A stretch of DNA of 64,000 bases from UBA5239 sp040391785. Its GTDB lineage: Bacteria > Verrucomicrobiota > Lentisphaeria > Victivallales > Victivallaceae. The notes beneath the pieces are model-generated. The model saw only the letters and a list, made by a program, of their open reading frames with translations. It was not told the origin of the DNA and did not search any database. The position numbers and the translations under genes are program-made. The stretch is from the NCBI GenBank assembly GCA_040391785.1, contig JBEBXH010000015.1:1-64000 (forward strand). The letters run 5' to 3'. Below are positions 32,771 to 41,796 of this stretch, in pieces (within the stretch, counting starts at the first letter, position 1; each line of letters begins with the position of its first letter).

Positions 32771-35350
32771 TTATTTTCCGGTTTTTTCATCCTCATCCGC
32801 AGCTGCGGCGTCGGTATTTTTTACATGCTCGGCATCCTCGAAATCCTTCATGTCGGCAGCGGACACGTGCCCGATGACGCGGCCGTCGTCAAGCACATTG
32901 ACCTCGCCGCGCTGGTCGAGGAACTTGAACATCTTGTGCAGGTCCAAACTCCCGCCGATGGTGAACCAGACCGTGGAAACAATCCCGATGATGGCCGCCA
33001 CCACAATGCTGGTGAAATAGAAGTAATGCGCCCACCACTGGCTCGGCCACGGCTGGAACACGTTCCAGATGATGACGATCAGGAAGCAGAGGACGAACCC
33101 GTAGATGAACGAATAAATGAACACCGACCACGCCAGGATTTTGTCGCCAATCGTGTACTGGGAGTCGATACCGATGATGGTACTCATGTTCAGTTTCCGC
33201 TTGGCCAGCTCCTTCCCTTCGGTACGGTACTTGCCGCGGTGCAGCATGCGGTCCATATTGAACGGCGTGCGGCAGGTAATCAGCGACACGATGACATACA
33301 GCGAAACGGCCACCAGCATCGCGATGAAGAAGATTTCCTGCGAATTGATCGGAAACTTGTCCGGCGTGGTGTTCCAGATAATGTAGGGATTGAGCGGCTT
33401 CGACACTGCCGCCAGGAAGTTGGTCAGCGGCACCGCCAGGTTCGCTTTGTCCAACAACGGATAAAGGTGCGCGGCCCAGAGCTGCTGGCAGAGAATACCG
33501 CCCACCGCAATCGCGGAACCACTGCCCAGCGCGGCAAAGGCCCCCGCCGTCGTGCCGCGTTTCCAGTAAAGGCCGAACAGGATGACCGGTCCGGCGCCGC
33601 CGAGCCAGATCGCCCCGGTAATCGCGAAGAACATCAGAATGAAGTCCCCTTGCTTGAAAAGCAGCGAGAAGAAGAAGGCGAACGCCGCCACCCCCGCAAT
33701 GATGATACGCAACAGGCGCAACTGGGTTTCCGGCTTGAACGCAGTCTTGCGGAACGGCAGGATCAAATCCTGCACGATGATACTGCCCCAGGAGTGCATG
33801 TACGTAGTATCGGTACTGATCAGCAGAAACAGCATGATGGCACAGAAGATACCGGTGATCCCGGCGGGCAGCATTTCGCGTACCGCCATCGGCACCAGCA
33901 TCTGGTTATAAATCGTATTGAACGAGTTGCCGCGCTGGAGCGCGTCGCCATCGGTGACTTCCGGCGATTCCGCGGCGGTCACGTTGATCGCCACTTTGGC
34001 GATGTCACGGTAAATTTCCGTGGCTTCCGAGAGAAACACACGCTTGTCGGTCGTGGAATTTTCCGGGTTATCGATATCATAACCGGCCTTAACCGCGGCT
34101 TCGCGGATGGTCGGGCTGATTTTGCCCTCGGCCAGATATTCCTTGAACTCCTCGGATTTGTCTTCGTCGAAACGCAGGTCGATCAGGCGCAACTGACGGC
34201 GGCGGAATGCTTCCGTATAGGCTTTGGACTTCTCCGGATTGACCAGGTCGTAACCGGCCTCGGTAGCGGCAGTCTGGAGCCGCGGACTGATGATTCCTTC
34301 CTTGATATAATTCTCAATATCTTTGCGGGTTTCCGCAAAAACCGGCTCCGGCACGATATCCGACATGGTCTTGATCGTCAACTGCTTGCTGACGTCCTCC
34401 GCATGCGGCTTGAAGTTCGCGTGCTTCATATAGGTAAATGCCGCAATCGCCAGCAGCGTATACATCATCACCGAGAAACCGCTGCGCCACGTACCGAGCA
34501 ATCCCCCCATTTTCTGCTCGTGGGGAGTCGCCGCGGCCGCGTTGTACCCCTGGGTACCGGACCACGACATACGGTTAAAAATCGAACTGAAAATACCAAC
34601 GAAAACATAAAACAGATTGAAATTCCGGAGCTTGTCGACGTCGTACGGATTGAGGAAACTCTTTCCCGGGTCGGTATCCAGCAGTACCGGCGCCATTTCC
34701 TGCGACCAGGAGAAACGGTAAAGGATATACCCCACCACCACCACATACATCGGATAACTCAAAATCCCCTGAATACAGTCGGTGACCATGATCGTGACCT
34801 GTCCGCCGAACATTACGATTGCCACGGCGATCCCGAGGAAAAACATCATGCACAGCGCAAAGGTGGGAAACTGAAAGCCGAAAACCGGAATATGAGTCGG
34901 CAAATCAAGGAAGTAAATCAGGAAACGGGCGCCCACCGCCGGAAAAATCGCATAATTGATCACCCCGGAAACCGATTGAAGAGCCGCTGCAAAAATACGA
35001 AACGCCTTGTTGTAGCGCATTTCCAGAAACTGCCCCATGGTCATGGCACGGGTCTCGCGGTAACGATAAATGCAGAACCCGGTCAACGCGAAAATCAGGC
35101 CGAGCGGCCCGGTAATCCGGTTCCAGAAACTAACCCCGAATCCGCAGGTATAATACATTTCGAACATCGCAACCACGCTGATCAGGCCCATCGCGGCTTC
35201 ACCGCTGGCCACGGCCACCACGTAACGCCCTGCTACCCGTCCCGCGGTCAGAAAGTCGGCCACGCCTTTGACGTAGCGTTGGGTTTTTACCCCCAACCAT
35301 AACACCACCAATAGCGGAATTATGACCAACACATAATCGATTGGAAACAT
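32771..35350 (-). CDS. Sodium:solute symporter with a long duplicated insertion
   Basis: 859-residue SSS-family transporter; typical members have 480-650. The N-terminal core has 'DFLTAGRVAGRYVVAVASGEAA' (read in part) and about six helices. The rest of the core resumes near residue 480 with 'MAVREMLPAGITGIFCAIMLF' (in part) and further helices to about 820. Between lies an inserted soluble region (~325-470) with two homologous ~55-residue units: 'YIKEGIISPRLQTAATEAGYDLVNPEKS' and 'YLAEGKISPTIREAAVKAGYDIDNPENS', each shown in part. The C-terminal ~30 residues are acidic. Substrate unknown, likely a sugar or sugar acid given the surroundings. Monocistronic. Confidence 0.85.
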   Translation of the reverse strand: MFPIDYVLVIIPLLVVLWLGVKTQRYVKGVADFLTAGRVAGRYVVAVASGEAAMGLISVVAMFEMYYTCGFGVSFWNRITGPLGLIFALTGFCIYRYRETRAMTMGQFLEMRYNKAFRIFAAALQSVSGVINYAIFPAVGARFLIYFLDLPTHIPVFGFQFPTFALCMMFFLGIAVAIVMFGGQVTIMVTDCIQGILSYPMYVVVVGYILYRFSWSQEMAPVLLDTDPGKSFLNPYDVDKLRNFNLFYVFVGIFSSIFNRMSWSGTQGYNAAAATPHEQKMGGLLGTWRSGFSVMMYTLLAIAAFTYMKHANFKPHAEDVSKQLTIKTMSDIVPEPVFAETRKDIENYIKEGIISPRLQTAATEAGYDLVNPEKSKAYTEAFRRRQLRLIDLRFDEDKSEEFKEYLAEGKISPTIREAAVKAGYDIDNPENSTTDKRVFLSEATEIYRDIAKVAINVTAAESPEVTDGDALQRGNSFNTIYNQMLVPMAVREMLPAGITGIFCAIMLFLLISTDTTYMHSWGSIIVQDLILPFRKTAFKPETQLRLLRIIIAGVAAFAFFFSLLFKQGDFILMFFAITGAIWLGGAGPVILFGLYWKRGTTAGAFAALGSGSAIAVGGILCQQLWAAHLYPLLDKANLAVPLTNFLAAVSKPLNPYIIWNTTPDKFPINSQEIFFIAMLVAVSLYVIVSLITCRTPFNMDRMLHRGKYRTEGKELAKRKLNMSTIIGIDSQYTIGDKILAWSVFIYSFIYGFVLCFLIVIIWNVFQPWPSQWWAHYFYFTSIVVAAIIGIVSTVWFTIGGSLDLHKMFKFLDQRGEVNVLDDGRVIGHVSAADMKDFEDAEHVKNTDAAAADEDEKTGK

Positions 35351-35838
35351 TGCTTCTTCCTTCCTTTGTTTTCCGTCTTAATTATTGCTGTTTAAGTTTA
35401 TGATTTTTGTTTTTGTACGGCTTGTTAAAGTTTCCCCGGGCGTTTCCCTTCCTTTGTTCATTGTTCAATTATTGCTTTTAAAAAATAAAATTCCTGTCAA
35501 ACCTACATTAAAGCAAACCGTTTTTCAATCTATTTAGCAGAAAATTTCCCAAAAAAACCCGGGAAATTTCCGGATATTTTCGGTCAAGTGGGTTGACAAG
35601 ACTTTTTTACGGATATTTTCGCAATTTTTCACTATTCCCTGTTTGTTCGTCTTTTGAACATAACACCTTATGCCCCGGTTGATTGGTAGTACCAATAAGC
35701 AAAAAACGGGAACCGAAACCATGACGGAATGGCAGCAATAATTTTGCTTATCCTACCACTGGTTCGGCCCCCGTTTCGACTGATTCTGAATATTTGTCAA
35801 TCATTCATGTTTTACTTGAATTAATACCGTGCAGCCCT
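35351..35838. other. AT-rich gene-free spacer at the edge of the virion-like locus
   Basis: About 490 bp without a credible gene. A 62-residue frame at 35534-35722 (minus) has no Shine-Dalgarno or family features. The left half contains T-rich promoter-like sequence expected for the symporter. The right half holds the dyad and interlocking inverted repeats annotated at 35682-35778. Confidence 0.6.
35682..35778. promoter_or_regulatory. Operator-like dyad and two interlocking inverted repeats
   Basis: ATTGGTAGTACCAAT (35682-35696) is a perfect 7+1+7 dyad of GntR-operator style. Overlapping it, ATAAGCAAAA pairs with TTTTGCTTAT about 45 bp on. An imperfect AAACGGGAACCGAAACCA pairs with TGGTTCGGCCCCCGTTT. 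The order left1-left2-right1-right2 permits a pseudoknot or two exclusive hairpins. Confidence 0.5.
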
Positions 35839-36582
35839 CTATTCGCCGATTTGGGTGGAATCGAAGTCGCCGGTCCAGCGGCAGATGTCGGAAATCCGCG
35901 CCCACTTCAAACGTCCGGTCCAGTAGCTGCTTTCCGCGTTGCCGTCATTGATGCCGCCTTTGCCGAACTTGACCATGTTCCAGGCGGTGAAGTTCAGCAC
36001 GTGGCCGGAGTTGCCTACGGAATTCGTCAGCCTGCCATCCACAAACAGCCGGACATAACCGTCCGATGCCCGGGTAATCGCCAAGTGGTGGAACACCTCA
36101 TCACCCGCGTGGGCCGCATAACCCCCGGTCGTGAACCAGGGGTCCCCCCCCGGATTCCAGAATAAGCCATACTCGTGCCATTGATAGCGGAAATTAAAAT
36201 TACCATCCGGAAAATTGCCGGAATCTCCGTTAGTCAGGATCGTATTGTAAGTATGGATCTGGTTGGCATTAGTCAGGCGCATGTCGATGGTGAATTCGCC
36301 GCTTTCGCCGAAATCAAGTTCGTTGTGCCCGTTCGTATTGAAGGAGCAAAGGCTTGACCCGTTGAACTCAAAACCGTCATCACTGACCGTGACACCGTTA
36401 TTGTACAGCAGCAGATTGCCGATCAATTCCTGCAGTCCGCTCCGTGCATCGATCAGGAAGCGAGTGTGCTTATCGGAAAATTTCGGCTTCCGGTAAAGCG
36501 GCACGAAGATGTTGCCGAAGCGTATTCCGGGGGTTCCGGCGACCGGTACAGCGGCTGAAGGAGCCAGATAAATATTACTCAT
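35839..36582 (-). CDS. LamG/concanavalin-like virion surface protein
   Basis: 247 residues. From about residue 45 it is a LamG-like jelly roll: 'GESGEFTIDMRLTNANQ', 'NTILTNGDSGNF', 'HHLAITRASDGYVRLFVDG' and 'RLKWARISDICRWTGDF' are the standard strands. The N-terminal ~45 residues would attach it to the particle. It is the last gene of the minus-strand tail operon and overlaps the collagen-like gene by 8 bp. Probably a glycan- or host-binding tip; no enzyme motif is seen. Confidence 0.7.
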   Translation of the reverse strand: MSNIYLAPSAAVPVAGTPGIRFGNIFVPLYRKPKFSDKHTRFLIDARSGLQELIGNLLLYNNGVTVSDDGFEFNGSSLCSFNTNGHNELDFGESGEFTIDMRLTNANQIHTYNTILTNGDSGNFPDGNFNFRYQWHEYGLFWNPGGDPWFTTGGYAAHAGDEVFHHLAITRASDGYVRLFVDGRLTNSVGNSGHVLNFTAWNMVKFGKGGINDGNAESSYWTGRLKWARISDICRWTGDFDSTQIGE

Positions 36583-37618
36583 TGGGTGCCTCGAAGGTGT
36601 AAAATGCGGTTATGGGTTCACCGGCCCAACTGGTGGAGCCGTCCGGGTTGATGGTGACGTCGCGAATCTGAACGGTGCCGGTGGCGGGGTCGCCATCGGT
36701 CATCGAAATGGCGGGCACGCCGCCCGAACCGGTAGCGGCGACAGTGCCGGGATGCCAGGTTTCGGAGGCGGCATCGTAGACCAGCGCCTGCCCCTCGGCA
36801 GCCTCGGACAGGTCGGACACGTCGGACAACTCGGACAAAGAACTTGTGCCGGCAGGGCCGGGGTCACCTTTGTCTCCTTTGGGGCCGGGGTCACCAGGAT
36901 CACCTTTGTCTCCTTTGGGGCCGGGGTCACCAGCATCGCCTTTGTCACCGGCCGGGCCACTGGCTATTTTCAAGGGATCGGACCACTGGCCGCCGATTTC
37001 ACGGTTACGCAGGCGGTACCAATGGGCATCTCCGGCAGTCGCAGACCAATCGGCCGGCTCGGACTCGTCCGAAGAATACTGCAGCTCAAGACCGGCCTGC
37101 CAGAGTGCCTCCACCCATGTACGGTCCGCCCAGAGCGAAACCACCTCTTCCGGTTCAGCGCCGGAAACCGGATCGATCGGCATGATTGCCCTGATGGAAA
37201 ATTTACAATAATAAACCGCCTTTCCCGTGGTATCCATACCCCACAACTCAAACCAGGCGCCAATGGATTCCCGTCCATTGAGCGCAGCCAGGAAGCTGAC
37301 CGTATTGGCATTGATGATAATCTTGACTTCGCCTTGAGCCAGCCCGGAAGTGTCGATGTTTTCGCTCAATACCCGGCACATGGGCCCGGTACTGTGATCA
37401 TGGTCGCAATCGATCGCGGCCCGCCAGCCCGGTACATTCGACAAATCGAGCGGCTTGAGCTGACCGGATTCGGATGAACAAAGCTGGATGGTCCATTCCG
37501 GTGAAGTGCCGAACGCAATTTCCGGTTTCGTTGAACTACTCCCGCCCACGTTTCCCGGCTCTGAGTCACTGACACGCCTGCGCAGTGTATTGGTGTTGAC
37601 ATTGTACTGATACAGCAT
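36575..37618 (-). CDS. Collagen-like tail fibre protein
   Basis: 347 residues. The N-terminal ~150 are beta-rich, with a BppU/fibre-type start ('NTLRRRVSDSEPG', then 'RAAIDCDHDHS'). Residues ~220-265 are uninterrupted Gly-X-Y triplets (GPAGDKGDAGDPGPKGDKGD and onward, rich in PKGDKGDP), able to form a collagen triple helix. A linker ('TSSLSELSDVSDLSEAAEGQ') leads to a C-terminal region with 'ISMTDGDPATGTVQIRDVTI'. Such layouts are common in trimeric phage fibres. Confidence 0.75.
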   Translation of the reverse strand: MLYQYNVNTNTLRRRVSDSEPGNVGGSSSTKPEIAFGTSPEWTIQLCSSESGQLKPLDLSNVPGWRAAIDCDHDHSTGPMCRVLSENIDTSGLAQGEVKIIINANTVSFLAALNGRESIGAWFELWGMDTTGKAVYYCKFSIRAIMPIDPVSGAEPEEVVSLWADRTWVEALWQAGLELQYSSDESEPADWSATAGDAHWYRLRNREIGGQWSDPLKIASGPAGDKGDAGDPGPKGDKGDPGDPGPKGDKGDPGPAGTSSLSELSDVSDLSEAAEGQALVYDAASETWHPGTVAATGSGGVPAISMTDGDPATGTVQIRDVTINPDGSTSWAGEPITAFYTFEAPNE

Positions 37619-37621
37619 ACT

Positions 37622-39016
37622 TTATCCTTTCTTGTTCGCCGGTGCGTTTTTCATACCGGACATTATTTGTTGATATTTGGCGAAAAATTCTTCACCGACC
37701 TGACTGCGGAACCACGGTTCATGTTCATGCGCCGATGTCTCAAATTTCTTCCGGTGCTCCCCCGTGAAGCCGTTTCCGCTTAATCCTTTGATTCCGACCG
37801 GAGCGGGTTCGCCCGGATATTCCCTCATGGTCTTGTCGGTAAACTTGTGCCAGAGATCGATATCGACGAAATTGCTCTTGCAGGAGCGGACGATATCGAC
37901 AAGCCGGTCACGGTGCCGGTAGTGGCAGCCACTGAACGCGGTTATACACAGGTCCTCGCGCTGGTTTACCAACCGGTGTTTCTCCAGCGGCCAGTAATAA
38001 GACGCATTTTTCCAGCCGAAAAGACCGGTGCAGCCTCGGCCCAGCTTAACCGTTTCGGCGAGGTATTCCGGCGGATAGAAATCGTCGTCCTCCATAAAGA
38101 TGATGATGCCGCCGTTCCATTCCTTCAACCCGGCCAGAAGATTTTCGCGATGCGTGAAGCGCTTTTTCGGCTCATGTTCCCGGCGGATATATTTGCAGGC
38201 ACGACCGGGCTTAACCGGTTCTTTGCCGTCATCCACCACGATCCATTGGAAATCCTGGAATGTCTGGTTATTGAGCATTTGTTCATGCAGGGCAAACAGC
38301 GCCTGCCGGTCACGTGTCACCGTCAGGATCGTGACTTTTGCCTCGCGGGCCGCCAGACCGGCCAGCTCCAGCGCCCGGCTCAAAAGCGGGTTGAAATCCG
38401 GCACATATTCCTGATCCATCATGATCTTCAACCGCTGTTCGCGAATCACCGCCGCGAATTCAGGATCAGTGGCGAAACATTCCTGCTCCGCCTGGCTCAA
38501 ATTGCCGATCGCCCAGGCCCGGTGCACCGGATACCCGTGCTGGGCCTCGATCATCAGGATACCCGCATCCGCCAGATGCTTCAATACGCATTGCGGGCAG
38601 GCCGGACGCGGGAAGTTGAAATCCCCCGTGTCGGCGCTTTTGGCTGCCGCCTGGGCCGGGCGCGCATACATGCCCAGCACCGGAAGCTGCGCCGCGGGAA
38701 TATTGGCGGCCTGTTCTTCCGTCAATATCCGGGGCCAGGTTTGAACAGAAACCCGGTTCATGATTTCTTCGCCGAACCGCTCCTTCAACTTTCCCTGGCT
38801 CTCCTCCGTCCATTTGATCGAGGCCAGAAACTGAATCAGATGGGCGATGATGGTTTTCCGGTGGCAACCGCTGCAGCTTTTCAGCTTTTCGTTCATCGCT
38901 TTTACCGGAACTTCCAGATTGGGCACCAGCTCCGCCAGGAATCCGATGTTTTCGATAAAATCACGGTACGTCTTTTCATTTGAACGCGACAAAATTTCTT
39001 GGGTTTGCAGAGACAT
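37622..39016 (-). CDS. Virion-locus GT-A (family 2-like) glycosyltransferase with Cys-rich N-terminal region
   Basis: 464 residues. Residues ~228-440 form a GT-A fold: 'KVTILTVTRDRQALFALHEQ' (start of the fold), 'QWIVVDDGKEPVKPG' and 'GIIIFMEDDDFYPPEYLAE', where DDD is the metal/nucleotide-sugar motif. The N-terminal half is unrelated, with CSGC (about 48) and CPQC (about 139) pairs that may bind zinc. The gene sits inside the tail operon, between the SDG-repeat protein and the collagen-like fibre, so it may glycosylate one of these (inference). Confidence 0.8.
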   Translation of the reverse strand: MSLQTQEILSRSNEKTYRDFIENIGFLAELVPNLEVPVKAMNEKLKSCSGCHRKTIIAHLIQFLASIKWTEESQGKLKERFGEEIMNRVSVQTWPRILTEEQAANIPAAQLPVLGMYARPAQAAAKSADTGDFNFPRPACPQCVLKHLADAGILMIEAQHGYPVHRAWAIGNLSQAEQECFATDPEFAAVIREQRLKIMMDQEYVPDFNPLLSRALELAGLAAREAKVTILTVTRDRQALFALHEQMLNNQTFQDFQWIVVDDGKEPVKPGRACKYIRREHEPKKRFTHRENLLAGLKEWNGGIIIFMEDDDFYPPEYLAETVKLGRGCTGLFGWKNASYYWPLEKHRLVNQREDLCITAFSGCHYRHRDRLVDIVRSCKSNFVDIDLWHKFTDKTMREYPGEPAPVGIKGLSGNGFTGEHRKKFETSAHEHEPWFRSQVGEEFFAKYQQIMSGMKNAPANKKG

Positions 39017-39035
39017 ATATCCTCCTTATTTGGTT

Positions 39036-41795
39036 TCAAAATCGATTCATGGCGGCCCCGCAGTCGAAATCATCCGACCAACTGTCGAACTCGCCGTTAT
39101 AGTTCCAATATTGATAGGGCGTGGAATTGCATATATACGTTCCGCTCATCCCTCTTCCCGCATAATAGTTATAACACTGCTGGATATGGTAATCAAGTTC
39201 TTCCAGCGGAGCAAAGGGCGCATCGACAAATTCACGCAGCTCATCGAAAGTCGCAAAACCCACTGGCAGGCTTCGGTAGATGATATCGGACGAACTGCTG
39301 CTTTCCTGAACATAACAGCCATCCCAGTCTCCCGACCCCGAATTCGAAGAGGAACAACTTTCCACACACGGAAAACCCCGCTCCGCTACTTTTGGCGGAA
39401 TCTGAGAATAGGTATAAGATACCAGGTGATAGCTGCCGCCGCTTTCCGAGGAGCCTTCGCATGTCCCCGAATAACTTGCGGAATAACTCGCTGACCGGTA
39501 ATGATCAACCTTGAGCGAATAATACAATCCCCGGTAATATGCGTCCAGCTGTCCTACCCGGTCGTCATATAATTTCTTGTTTTCGTAGATCCAGACATCA
39601 ATATCATATACCGAATCGCCATATGGCGTCAGCCGGTCAAATGCAAACTCATGTCCCTCCGGCAGCTGAACTAATCCAAAATTTTCATATTCATTCGGAT
39701 CGAGAGTATCAAGAGGGTTTACCGGAACCGGAATATCCGTGAACTGGCCATGAGAAAAAAGGAACCGGTTATTTTCAATTTTCACATTGATGATGCCGAG
39801 AATATGCTGGGAACCGCCTTTCCAGGCGCTTTTGTCACATTCACGATAACTGGACGACGAACCGCAATCATAATGTGAATCCCAACCATAAGGATTCCAG
39901 TAAGTACAATATACCCTGGTGTATTTCCCATTGATATCCAGCGTTCCGTCGCCGTCGCTGTCACCATCGCTGTCACCATCGCTGTCACCATCGCTGTCAC
40001 CATCGCTGTCACCATCGCTACCGCCATCACCATCGCTTCCGCCATCGCCGTCGCTTCCACCATCGCCGTCGCCATCACTTCCGCCATCACTTCCGCCATC
40101 ACCATCACTTCCGCCATCACCATCACTTCCGCCATCGCCGTCGCTTCCGCCATCACCATCGCTTCCGCCATCGCTTCCGCTGTCACCATCGCTACCGCCA
40201 TCACCATCGCTACCGCCATCACCATCGCTTCCGCCATCGCCATCGCTTCCACCATCACTTCCGCCATCACTTCCGCCATCACTTCCGCCATCGCTTCCGC
40301 TGTCACCGTCGCCGTCGCTTCCGCCATCGCCATCGCTACCGCCGTCGCTTCCGCCGTCGCTACCGCCATCGCCATCACTTCCACCATCACTTCCGCCATC
40401 GCCATCACTTCCGCCATCACTTCCGCCATCGCCATCACTTCCGCCATCACTTCCGCCATCGCTTCCGCCATCGCTACCGCTGTCACCATCGCTACCGCCA
40501 TCGCTTCCGCCATCACTACCGCCATCGCTTCCGCCGTCGCCGTCGCTTCCGCTATCACCGCCGACAGTTCTCCACCAGGAGTCCATCACCGGAGCATTCG
40601 TTTGCAGCCATGGACTGTATCCCCCAGTTTCCTCTTCCGGATTCGGAATGGAACCGCCGGCCGGATTCTCTTCCTCAGGGACACAGTCGCAGTCATTTAT
40701 GATCAAAGTAAAATCAGCATAACGGGGCAAATAGGCCGGTTTCACTTTGCTCAAATTTTTCGGAACCAGACGGTCATAATAATAGCCCGAATAGAGAAAC
40801 AAATCGCCCTGTTCAGCCGCGACCCAATCCTTGGCACTGGTATTGTTGCGGGCATACCATGCATCGTAAATCGCTTTGCGCCTCGCCAATTCCTCCTGAT
40901 ATGCCTCTTTTTCTTTTTCCGTGGCCTCCGAGCCCGGCCGCGGCAAATCATCAAACTCCGGCCTCGGCTCCTCGCAACCATAATCCGCCTCGGTCGAAAA
41001 AGCCAGCTTCCCCCTGATCGTACCGCCGAATAAATCGCATACGTCCGAAGCGCGGATCAGGACCGATGCCTTCCGGATCACTTCGGACAAATCCCCCCGC
41101 GGCATCACGTCAACCATCCCCATAATGTTGTGCTGAAGTACTCTCTGGTGGAAATTCGGGAAATTGCTCTGGGTGGCGGCGCCGCTGTAGAACCGCGCCC
41201 AGGGTGGGCGTTCCCTCACTGGGATATCCTGCATTTCGCGGCACATTTCCATGAATTCCGACGTCGCCATCGAAGAGAACGGGCAAATTTCCGAACCGCG
41301 AAACGTCAGATACCGAAGTTGGACCGCGAACTCGCTGTCCACCATATCCGCGAAGGTGTTTCCGAGCAGCCCGAGATACACCACCGCGTAACACGCATAA
41401 GTATGGAAGGTCCCGAAGTTTTTCGGCTTCCGGCTCGTAAAATAGAGCCTGTCCGGCAGTCCGATGAACCTGCGGCACCCCGGCCCGGCATTGTAACGCG
41501 GATAGAATGTCCTCAAATAACTGAGCCACTCCGGGGAATCCTCCCGGGCCTGCTGCAGATGATACGTTCCGTCGATATGATTGATCGGCCAGCGCAAATC
41601 CGGATCGGACCAGCCCAGCTCGGCGTGAAACGCCTCAAACGCATCGATGCCGGACAACGTCACGGTGGCCGAAGCCTCGTCCGTGCAGAATATCTTGCCG
41701 CACAGCGTATTGTCCACGATTTTGCCGGGCGCGTTTGAACCGCCCTCCTCGTAGTTGCACGGACACTTTTTCGCTTTCAACGGTACCAGCTTCAT
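39036..41795 (-). CDS. Virion-locus protein with a ~200-residue Ser-Asp-Gly repeat region
   Basis: 919 residues in three parts. Residues 1-405 are Cys-containing and globular ('LPLKAKKCPCNYEEGG'-like start, read as MKLVPLKAKKCPCNYEEGGS), with no family I recognise. Residues ~408-616 are pure Gly/Ser/Asp in units GGSDG and DGDS. The rest is rich in Tyr, Ser and Cys, ending 'DDFDCGAAMNRF'. The repeat is extremely acidic and resembles DxDxDG calcium-binding runs. No tape-measure features (long coiled coil, membrane helices) are visible. It lies between a 176-residue protein and the glycosyltransferase gene in the tail operon. Confidence 0.75.
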   Translation of the reverse strand: MKLVPLKAKKCPCNYEEGGSNAPGKIVDNTLCGKIFCTDEASATVTLSGIDAFEAFHAELGWSDPDLRWPINHIDGTYHLQQAREDSPEWLSYLRTFYPRYNAGPGCRRFIGLPDRLYFTSRKPKNFGTFHTYACYAVVYLGLLGNTFADMVDSEFAVQLRYLTFRGSEICPFSSMATSEFMEMCREMQDIPVRERPPWARFYSGAATQSNFPNFHQRVLQHNIMGMVDVMPRGDLSEVIRKASVLIRASDVCDLFGGTIRGKLAFSTEADYGCEEPRPEFDDLPRPGSEATEKEKEAYQEELARRKAIYDAWYARNNTSAKDWVAAEQGDLFLYSGYYYDRLVPKNLSKVKPAYLPRYADFTLIINDCDCVPEEENPAGGSIPNPEEETGGYSPWLQTNAPVMDSWWRTVGGDSGSDGDGGSDGGSDGGSDGGSDGDSGSDGGSDGGSDGGSDGDGGSDGGSDGDGGSDGGSDGDGGSDGGSDGGSDGDGGSDGDGDSGSDGGSDGGSDGGSDGGSDGDGGSDGDGGSDGDGGSDGDSGSDGGSDGDGGSDGDGGSDGDGGSDGDGGSDGGSDGDGDGGSDGDGGSDGDGGSDGDSDGDSDGDSDGDSDGDSDGDGTLDINGKYTRVYCTYWNPYGWDSHYDCGSSSSYRECDKSAWKGGSQHILGIINVKIENNRFLFSHGQFTDIPVPVNPLDTLDPNEYENFGLVQLPEGHEFAFDRLTPYGDSVYDIDVWIYENKKLYDDRVGQLDAYYRGLYYSLKVDHYRSASYSASYSGTCEGSSESGGSYHLVSYTYSQIPPKVAERGFPCVESCSSSNSGSGDWDGCYVQESSSSSDIIYRSLPVGFATFDELREFVDAPFAPLEELDYHIQQCYNYYAGRGMSGTYICNSTPYQYWNYNGEFDSWSDDFDCGAAMNRF
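39949..40569 (-). repeat. Low-complexity coding repeat (Ser-Asp-Gly codons)
   Basis: About 620 bp of near-repeating 6- to 15-bp units built from codons for Gly, Ser and Asp (on the plus strand strings of GCCATCGCTTCC type). Third bases vary, so selection on protein sequence is likely, but replication slippage could change its length. Frames on both strands stay open here only because of the base bias. Confidence 0.9.
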
Positions 41796-41796
41796 A

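Noticed and set aside
32825..35302. 825-residue plus-strand frame opposite the symporter
   Set aside because: Antisense shadow of a clear transmembrane transporter, with no domain or membrane logic.
35534..35722. 62-residue minus-strand frame in the spacer after the symporter
   Set aside because: No Shine-Dalgarno, no recognisable protein and overlap with dyad structures.
39949..40569. Regularly spaced short repeats resembling a CRISPR array
   Set aside because: Units are 6-15 bp without unique spacers, keep reading frame and encode GGSDG; no cas genes are nearby.
39919..40722. Plus-strand frame rich in Pro-Ser ('SPSLPPSPS') opposite the SDG repeat
   Set aside because: It is the complement of the Gly/Ser/Asp codon repeat; the minus-strand gene is long, starts properly and lies in an operon.
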